NCBI GenBank assembly: GCA_051530055.1
Contig: CM121341.1
Coordinates: 10,044,001 to 10,108,000 of the forward strand
Origin: Neoechinorhynchus agilis
Lineage: Eukaryota; Acanthocephala
Direction: 5' to 3'
Length of the DNA: 64,000 nt
Shown here one piece after another: positions 55,807 to 64,000 of the stretch. How positions within the stretch are numbered: position 1 is the stretch's first letter; every line of letters starts with the position of its first letter. Below the pieces are notes generated by a model. That model was not told the DNA's origin and ran no database searches. It worked only from the letters and a program-made list of their open reading frames with translations. The translations under genes and the position numbers were made by a program.

Positions 55807-56837
55807 CACATAAAGTCACTTAAAAAAGCGGTTATGAGTTTTGTACTCATCCGTCCGAATCTTTAGATACCTCCCGAGGAGGCAGGACTCATCAGTGAGT
55901 TTCCTATTTCCTTCAACGAGGTATTTCGTCCCCTTCGGCCGTGTGAGCCATCGACAACAATGGATTTTGAACCCCAGGGCCCTGTCTAAGATTGTGTCCA
56001 GGTGGTATAGTCGACTTGAACTACCACTCTAGATTGATTTAGCGTCAAAGGAGACGAAATACCTCGTTGAAGGAAAGACGAAACTCACTGATGAGTCCTG
56101 ACTGCTTGGGAGGTATCTGTGGATCCGGAGGGATGAGTGATCATGGGCATCGTGCGTAGACCAGTGCTTTCCCAGACCGAAATCGATGGACTGTGTGCTC
56201 AAGAGAAATTAGCAGTGCTGGTATAATCACTTCAACGCTTAAAAAATGGATAGTCAGACATAAAATACAATTTTTCTGTCTAAAATGATAGAAGAAGCGA
56301 GAAATCTATCTTTTTTTGGAATGTTCATTTCGATAGTTACTTTAGGTTGGCCCGATTCTTGAAAATTGACGCATTCTCAGAAGGAAAACTGATTGTGATT
56401 TGTCGAAAGTCGACTCCCCATAAATTTAAAATGTAATGACGAAAGCATAGAGAACACAAAAAGTTCTTTAAATATCGAATAACTTTATTCTGACTCCTAT
56501 TAATCGCGTAGCCTTAACCTTTTCAACAAGCCAATTTGAAAATCGGTCTAACACGGGCGAACAAAGTTTGATCAAATGCAACAAATATTATGGAAGTTAC
56601 GCTTGTAGTATTTCTTCCCTAGAGTTCGATAGTGGCTAAGAGTGATGATGCCGTTGCATCCTATGGTTTAAAAGTCGAGTTCACCCTATATTTTGCATTA
56701 TTTTTTTAGCTATTTAGTCTCAATTGTACGATAGAGAATCAAGAAAATAATGGTGATATTTTTAAAATGAGCGGTTTAATTTTATAATATGCATTTGTAG
56801 TATTATCTTTAAGTTTGGCTAGCCGGTTACATTTATT
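55807..56837. repeat. 1,031-bp dispersed duplication, copy 2
   Basis: Partner of 46944-47974, including the inverted SINE-related pair (about 55838-56163). Its right end directly abuts satellite G. Differences are scattered single bases (for example AATCAATAAA versus AATCAAGAAA). Confidence 0.93.
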
Positions 56838-59800
56838 ATGCCGTTGCAAATTCGCCATTGAGAATACACATCCATTCGAAGGAACAATTGAATAGAATTA
56901 AAATATTCTCGAAATGAACTTTTGTTTATCATAAAATTTGTTTACTGAAATATCCCGAATTATGATCACCACAATCTTATTTCGAGAATAATTTTGTTTA
57001 CTCATTCAAAATATTATTCTCAATGGCGAATTGTTACACACTCGAGCTGAGGCCTTGAAGATTCGCAATGAAGATTTCAATAATAAAACTCGAGCAGTGT
57101 AACAATTCGCCATTGAGAATTCACATCCATTCGAAGGAACAATTTAATAGAATTAAAATATTATCGAAATGAACTTTTGTTTATCATAAAATTTGTTTAC
57201 TGAAATATCCCGAATTATGATCACCACAATCTTATTTCGAGAATAATTTTGTTTACTCATTCAAAATATTATTCTCAATGGCGAATTGTTACACACTCGA
57301 GCTGAGGCCTTGAAGATTCGCAATGAAGATTTCAATAAAACTCGAAGTGTTACAATTCGCCATTGAGAATACACATCCATTCGAAGGAACAATTTAATAG
57401 AATTAAAATATTCTCGAAATGAACTTTTGTTTATCATAAAATTTGTTTACTGAAATATCCCGAATTATGATCACCACAATCTTATTTCGAGATTTTGTTT
57501 ACTCATTCAAAATATTATTCTCAATGGCGAATTGTTACACACTCGAGCTGAGGCCTTGAAAATTCGCAATGAAGATTTCAATAATAAAACTCGAATGTGT
57601 AACAATTCGCCATTGAGAATACACATCCATTCGAAGGAACAATTTAATAGAATTAAAATATTATCGAAATGAACTTTTGTTTATCATAAAATTTGTTTAC
57701 TGAAATATCCCGAATTATGATCACCACAATCTTATTTCGAGAATAATTTTGTTTACTCATTCAAAATATTATTCTCAATGGCGAATTGTTACACACTCGA
57801 GCTGAGGCCTTGAAGATTCGCAATGAAGATTTCAATAATAAAACTCGAATGTGTTACAATTCGCCATTGAGAATACACATCCATTCGAAGGAACAATTGA
57901 ATAGAATTAAAATATTATCGAAATGAACTTTTGTTTATCATAAAATTTGTTTACTGAAATATCCCGAATTATGATCACCACAATCTTATTTCGAGAATAA
58001 TTTTGTTTACTCATTCAAAATATTATTCTCAAGGAATGACACACTCGAGATGAGGCCTTGAAGATTCGCAATGAAGATTTCAATAATAAAACTCGAATGT
58101 GTTACAAATCGCCATTGAGAATACACATCCATTCGAAGGAACAATTGAATAGAATTAAAATATTATCGAAATGAACTTTTGTTTATCATAAAATTTGTTT
58201 ACTGAAATATCCCGAATTATGATCACCACAATCTTATTTCGAGAATAATTTTGTTTACTCATTCAAAATATTATTCTCAATGGCGAATTGTTACACACTC
58301 GAGCTGAGGCCTTGAAGATTCGCAATGAAGATTTCAATAATAAAACTCGAATGTGTTACAAATCGCCATTGAGAATACACATCCATTCGAAGGAACAATT
58401 GAATAGAATTAAAATATTATCGAAATGAACTTTTGTTTATCATAAAATTTGTTTACTGAAATATCCCGAATTATGATCACCACAATCTTATTTCGAGAAT
58501 AATTTTGTTTACTCATTCAAAATATTATTCTCAATGGCGAATTGTTACACACTCGAGCTGAGGCCTTGAAGATTCGCAATGAAGATTTCAATAATAAAAC
58601 TCGAATGTGTAACAAATCGCCATTGAGAATACACATCCATTCGAAGGAACAATTGAATAGAATTAAAATATTCTCGAAATGAACTTTTGTTTATCATAAA
58701 ATTTGTTTACTGAAATATCCCGAATTATGATCACCACAATCTTATTTCGAGAATAATTTTGTTTACTCATTCAAAATATTATTCTCAATGGCGAATTGTT
58801 ACACACTCGAGCTGAGGCCTTGAAGATTCGCAATGAAGATTTCAATAATAAAACTCGAATGTGTTACAAATCGCCATTGAGAATTCACATCCATTCGAAG
58901 GAACAATTGAATAGAATTAAAATATTATCGAAATGAACTTTTGTTTATCATAAAATTTGTTTACTGAAATATCCCGAATTATGATCACCACAATCTTATT
59001 TCGAGAATAATTTTGTTTACTCATTCAAAATATTATTCTCAATGGCGAATTGTTACACACTCGAGCTGAGGCCTTGAAGATTCGCAATGAAGATTTCAAT
59101 AATAAAACTCGAATGTGTTACAAATCGCCATTGAGAATTCACATCCATTCGAAGGAACAATTGAATAGAATTAAAATATTATCGAAATGAACTTTTGTTT
59201 ATCATAAAATTTGTTTACTGAAATATCCCGAATTATGATCACCACAATCTTATTTCGAGAATAATTTTGTTTACTCATTCAAAATATTATTCTCAATGGC
59301 GAATTGTTACACACTCGAGCTGAGGCCTTGAAGATTCGCAATGAAGATTTCAATAATAAAACTCGAGCAGTGTAACAATTCGCCATTGAGAATACACATC
59401 CATTCGAAGGAACAATTGAATAGAATTAAAATATTATCGAAATGAACTTTTGTTTATCATAAAATTTGTTTACTGAAATATCCCGAATTATGATCACCAC
59501 AATCTTATTTCGAGAATAATTTTGTTTACTCATTCAAAATATTATTCTCAATGGAATTGTTACACACTCGAGCTGAGGCCTTGAAGATTCGCAATGAAGA
59601 GTTCAATAATAAAACTCGAATGTGTAACAATTCGCCATTGAGAATACACATCCATTCGAAGGAACAATTGAATAGAATTAAAATATTATCGAAATGAACT
59701 TTTGTTTATCATAAAATTTGTTTACTGAAATATCCCGAATTATGATCACCACAATCTTATTTCGAGAATAATTTTGTTTACTCATTCAAAATATTATTCT

Positions 59801-62186
59801 CAATGGCGAATTGTTACACACTCGAGCTGAGGCCTTGAAGATTCGCAATGAAGATTTCAATAATAAAACTCGAGCAGTGTAACAATTCGCCATTGAGAAT
59901 ACACATCCATTCGAAGGAACAATTGAATAGAATTAAAATATTATCGAAATGAACTTTTGTTTATCATAAAATTTGTAACAATTCGCCATTGAGAATACAC
60001 ATCCATTCGAAGGAACAATTGAATAGAATTAAAATATTATCGAAATGAACTTTTGTTTATCATAAAATTTGTTTACTGAAATATCCCGAATTATGATCAC
60101 CACAATCTTATTTCGAGAATAATTTTGTTTACTCATTCAAAATATTATTCTCAATGGCGAATTGTTACACACTCGAGCTGAGGCCTTGAAGATTCGCAAT
60201 GAAGATTTCAATAATAAAACTCGAGCAGTGTAACAATTCGCCATTGAGAATACACATCCATTCGAAGGAACAATTGAATAGAATTAAAATATTCTCGAAA
60301 TGAACTTTTGTTTATCATAAAATTTGTTTACTGAAATATCCCGAATTATGATCACCACAATCTTATTTCGAGAATAATTTTGTTTACTCATTCAAAATAT
60401 TATTCTCAATGGCGAATTGTTACACACTCGAGCTGAGGCCTTGAAGATTCGCAATGAAGATTTCAATAATAAAACTCGAATGTGTTACAATTCGCCATTG
60501 AGAATTCACATCCATTCGAAGGAACAATTGAATAGAATTAAAATATTATCGAAATGAACTTTTGTTTATCATAAAATTTGTTTACTGAAATATCCCGAAT
60601 TATGATCACCACAATCTTATTTCGAGAATAATTTTGTTTACTCATTCAAAATATTATTCTCAATGGCGAATTGTTACACACTCGAGCTGAGGCCTTGAAG
60701 ATTCGCAATGAAGAGTTCAATAATAAAACTCGAGCAGTGTAACAATTCGCCATTGAGAATACACATCCATTCGAAGGAACAATTGAATAGAATTAAAATA
60801 TTCTCGAAATGAACTTTTGTTTATCATAAAATTTGTTTACTGAAATATCCCGAATTATGATCACCACAATCTTATTTCGAGAATAATTTTGTTTGCTCAT
60901 TCAAAATATTATTCTCAATGGCGAATTGTTACACACTCGAGCTGAGGCCTTGAAGATTCGCAATGAAGAGTTCAATAATAAAACTCGAGCAGTGTAACAA
61001 TTCGCCATTGAGAATACACATCCATTCGAAGGAACAATTGAATAGAATTAAAATATTCTCGAAATGAACTTTTGTTTATCATAAAATTTGTTTACTGAAA
61101 TATCCCGAATTATGATCACCACAATCTTATTTCGAGAATAATTTTGTTTACTCATTCAAAATATTATTCTCAATGGCGAATTGTTACACACTCGAGATGA
61201 GGCCTTGAAGATTCGCAATGAAGATTTCAATAATAAAACTCGAATGTGTTACAATTCGCCATTGAGAATTCACATCCATTCGAAGGAACAATTGAATAGA
61301 ATTAAAATATTATCGAAATGAACTTTTGTTTATCATAAAATTTGTTTACTGAAATATCCCGAATTATGATCACCACAATCTTATTTCGAGAATAATTTTG
61401 TTTACTCATTCAAAATATTATTCTCAATGGCGAATTGTTACACACTCGAGCTGAGGCCTTGAAGATTCGCAATGAAGATTTCAATAATAAAACTCGAGCA
61501 GTGTAACAATTCGCCATTGAGAATACACATCCATTCGAAGGAACAATTGAATAGAATTAAAATATTATCGAAATGAACTTTTGTTTATCATAAAATTTGT
61601 TTACTGAAATATCCCGAATTATGATCACCACAATCTTATTTCGAGAATAATTTTGTTTACTCATTCAAAATATTATTCTCAATGGCGAATTGTTACACAC
61701 TCGAGCTGAGGCCTTGAAGATTCGCAATGAAGAGTTCAATAATAAAACTCGAGCAGTGTAACAATTCGCCATTGAGAATACACATCCATTCGAAGGAACA
61801 ATTGAATAGAATTAAAATATTCTCGAAATGAACTTTTGTTTATCATAAAATTTGTTTACTGAAATATCCCGAATTATGATCACCACAATCTTATTTCGAG
61901 AATAATTTTGTTTACTCATTCAAAATATTATTCTCAATGGCGAATTGTTACACACTCGAGCTGAGGCCTTGAAGATTCGCAATGAAGAGTTCAATAATAA
62001 AACTCGAGAAGTGTAACAATTCGCCATTGAGAATACACATCCATTCGAAGGAACAATTGAATAGAATTAAAATATTCTCGAAATGAACTTTTGTTTATCA
62101 TAAAATTTGTTTACTGAAATATCCCGAATTATGATCACCACAATCTTATTTCGAGAATAATTTTGTTTACTCATTCAAAATATTTA
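56838..62186. repeat. Satellite G, about 254-bp foldback unit, about 21 copies
   Basis: Each unit has perfect inverted ends: GTGTAACAATTCGCCATTGA on the left and TCAATGGCGAATTGTTACAC on the right, about 205 bp apart. An inner pair (ATTCTCGAAAT, ATTTCGAGAATAAT) and a 48-bp linker (ACTCGAGCTGAGGCCTTGAA...) complete the unit. Copies differ by a few bases; two linker types alternate (CTCGAGCAG versus CTCGAATGTG). One unit is cut short (59885-59980), joined at ATTTGTAACAATTCGCC. The array stops mid-unit at 62186. No ORFs. Unit ends resemble terminal inverted repeats of a DNA transposon. Confidence 0.96.
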
Positions 62187-62710
62187 ACTTCGTATACATC
62201 AGGCCCAATATTGGCGCATAGGTATTCTAGTTTATCATTATCAAGATCGACCGATCCTTTCCATAATATTATCTTCCATAGTTTGAACTTTTTTCAGAAT
62301 CTTGTTCGAGCGGCATCGTATTGAACCTTTCCAGCCTGAAATTCGCTTTTATCGTTCTATTCGAACTGGTCGCACTTGTAGAATCGTCCATTACGAGAAA
62401 TTGTTTTTCTGCAATAAATTGATGTATGACCAAAACAGGGGCTTTATTGCACAAAAACACACACCAAACACCACCGGGGCGCGTGCTATATGGTAGCAAA
62501 AGCGCGGTGGTGATGCGGGGACGACGGCGCCAACAGTATCAATTAATCAATATCACAGAGTTCAAGAGATGTGATCCCCTCCAGGATCGCGAAATATTTT
62601 ATTAGGAGATATTTCGATTATAAAAGGAAGCTTCATTAATCGCGATTGAATGACGTCATTATCTGGAAGAATCGACTTCAAAGACCATCTTTCAGCTGCC
62701 TCAATATTAA
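62187..62710. other. Spacer with a satellite B fragment
   Basis: 62560-62640 (GAGTTCAAGAGATGTGATC to GGAAGCTTCAT) matches the variant unit of the reverse satellite B array at 32.49-32.56 kb. The frames at 62269-62499 show no known domain. Confidence 0.65.
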
Positions 62711-63250
62711 ATGTTGCTCGATTGTTTGTTTCGTTCTCTTCTAAGACAGATAAATCGTAGGAATAGCGATTTCAAATCGATCCTTGAACGAATGGCAGCT
62801 CACAAAAGAGGTCTTTATCATCCGGAAACACCTCGCCACGTTCGTCTTAAGCGATCAAGGCTTGAATGTGGCATTGAAGCTCGTGTTTCCTCTCAACTAT
62901 CACTGATTTGTATATCGAATGGATTTGGATGTGGACCGAAGAGTGTTTTGTTCAGACTTGAACACCGTAGTTATTTGATTGGATGTGGAGAAGGAACTCA
63001 ACGGATTCTCACTGAACTTCCACTAAAGTTCCTCAAAATATCTCATGTTTTCTTGACGAGACAAGCTTGGGATCAAGTGGGAGGAATTGTTGGACTCGCG
63101 ATCACTTTAAAAACAAGCGGACTTGATGAGCTAAGGTTGAACGCTCCGTTTAAACTGAAAAAGTTCATTCAACAATGCAGAAATGTCGAAGGGTTTGGAC
63201 AAATGAGACTTTTAGAGCAGGAATGTAACAGCGACACTTTTGAACTATAG
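62711..63250 (+). CDS. ELAC2: RNase Z, long form (ELAC2-type), N-terminal part
   Basis: 179 residues from ATG 62711. After a basic lead (KRGLYHPETPRHVRLKRSR) it follows the N-terminal metallo-beta-lactamase half of long RNase Z: SQLSLICISNGFGCGPKSVL, FRLEHRSYLIGCGEGTQR, FLKISHVFLTRQAWDQVGG and LAITLKTSGLDELRLNAP. In this half of RNase Z(L) the catalytic histidines are normally lost, as here (LTRQAWDQVGG, not HxHxDH). The full protein removes 3' trailers from tRNA precursors in nucleus and mitochondria. The frame ends in TAG at 63248. A donor-like GTAACA just upstream (about 63225) or a decayed gene could explain this. No C-terminal catalytic half was found before the window ends. Confidence 0.78.
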   Translation: MLLDCLFRSLLRQINRRNSDFKSILERMAAHKRGLYHPETPRHVRLKRSRLECGIEARVSSQLSLICISNGFGCGPKSVLFRLEHRSYLIGCGEGTQRILTELPLKFLKISHVFLTRQAWDQVGGIVGLAITLKTSGLDELRLNAPFKLKKFIQQCRNVEGFGQMRLLEQECNSDTFEL

Positions 63251-63786
63251 ATATTTGGGGAGAATTATTAGAACCTCGTTGGGTTCATGACTGATGACGA
63301 TTTACCCTTTACCAAGTACTTTTTGATAGCGAATTATCAAATAATTGATTTATTTGATAATTTTTCGTCTAGACTGAAGAAGGCCTATGCGAAGTCCCGG
63401 GACCCGTGAGGTTTTTAGAGATTAAAAGTTGCCACGATCCACTTTGCTTAATTTTTTAAGCCTTAGAGATATCGAAGGAAATTAAAATGTTCGCTGACTT
63501 CTGATTCGAATTAAAATTAGTGATAATTTCAGACAAAGCCGCCTCAACGGATCTATTGGGTAAAAAACCACGGCATCTCCGGTTGATGCAGTAGTTATTT
63601 AAGGCAAGATGTAAAAGCCTTTAGAAAAATGCCCGTTCGTAGATTGAAACCAGTGAGTTCTGAATGAATACGGGACGAACATCTCAACCAGCTACAACCT
63701 TTTTCCCTTTCTTTTACCAAAAACTTGTTCTTCCTTTACAAATAAACGAAACAAACACACGACAACAAAACGTTTAAACAATCACC
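63251..63786. other. Downstream of RNase Z part, no clear exon
   Basis: AT-rich, no supported exon. It would be intronic if the gene continues beyond the window. Confidence 0.4.
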
Positions 63787-64000
63787 ACCGTCTATGAAGA
63801 AGAGGCATCGCTGTCCCCTCAGTGATCGCGACCACACTCGCTGCGTTTCCTCTTTGGATCGCGAGATCAATGTTTTGGCGCAGGAAGGCACCAGCTCTTG
63901 TATTTCCTGTCCTGGCTTGGAGTCTACTCGATAACTCCTTCGTTAATCTAAGTGCCGAGCTACTGAGTGCACCAAAGGGTGAGACCTACTTGATTCTCTA
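63787..64000 (-). mobile_element. LINE C-terminal end (antisense, runs off the window)
   Basis: The reverse strand reads PFGALSSSALRLTKELSSRL, GNTRAGAFLRQNIDLAIQRG and NAASVVAITEG, then a stop. It aligns to GDARTSVFLQQNISLAVQRG and NAASVIATAEG of the 29.5-kb copy. It is uninterrupted over the visible part, so it may belong to a younger copy extending beyond 64000. Confidence 0.8.

Overview
The window looks like nuclear DNA of a compact, AT-rich animal genome, most likely a flatworm. The reasons are: spliced genes with many 41-57 nt introns; a small heat-shock protein with two alpha-crystallin domains, an arrangement known from flatworms; metazoan genes throughout (NOVA, TMEM9, PRPF3, MRPL44, FAM32A, peroxiredoxin, RNase Z, SLC46, a cadherin); and short intergenic gaps with splice acceptors immediately before start codons, as expected of spliced-leader trans-splicing. 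Species cannot be named from sequence alone.

Layout. 0-4 kb: an SLC46-type transporter, a possible second SLC46-like exon, and a 158-bp tandem repeat. 4-8.4 kb: little recognisable. 8.5-11.2 kb: a short one-pass cadherin. 11.6-14.4 kb: a Cys-rich secreted-type ORF and an unrecognised spliced gene around a hairpin MITE. 15.2-16.0 kb: a six-finger C2H2 factor with an eh1-like repressor motif. 17.3-18.7 kb: foldback satellite B. 19.0-20.2 kb: a BCDIN3-domain (MePCE-like) RNA-capping methyltransferase, followed by satellite C, a LINE with a restriction-like endonuclease, a duplicated 3' end of the methyltransferase gene and more satellite C (to 25.6 kb). 25.7-28.2 kb: MITE hairpins and three tRNA-derived SINE copies. 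28.6-31.3 kb: TMEM9, a LINE 3' piece, and a minus-strand gene with a four-cysteine N-terminal motif. 31.5-32.9 kb: satellite B in the opposite orientation. 33.5-38.1 kb: PRPF3, MRPL44 and FAM32A, the last two only 58 bp apart. 38.9-42.6 kb: a TRAPPC10-like gene with a 2-kb satellite (D) in an intron. 43.0-45.5 kb: a NOVA-type three-KH splicing factor. 46-50 kb: unrecognised spliced genes and one copy of a 1,031-bp duplication. 50.6-51.9 kb: a 2-Cys peroxiredoxin with a foldback array (E) in an intron. 53.6-54.5 kb: the dual-domain HSP20. 55.2-62.2 kb: a LINE remnant, the second copy of the 1,031-bp duplication and a 5.3-kb foldback satellite (G). 62.7-63.3 kb: the N-terminal part of RNase Z (ELAC2 type). 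63.8-64.0 kb: another LINE 3' end.

The host genes are mostly housekeeping RNA and membrane-traffic genes (PRPF3, NOVA, MePCE, RNase Z, TRAPPC10, TMEM9, MRPL44) and do not form one pathway. The outstanding feature is the repeat landscape. At least four unrelated-looking satellites (B, C, E, G) are built from units whose two halves are inverted repeats, so each monomer could fold into a hairpin. They sit in introns, beside genes and in both orientations, and accompany eight or more single-copy hairpin MITEs. No retrovirus-like, Polinton-like or toxin element was recognised.
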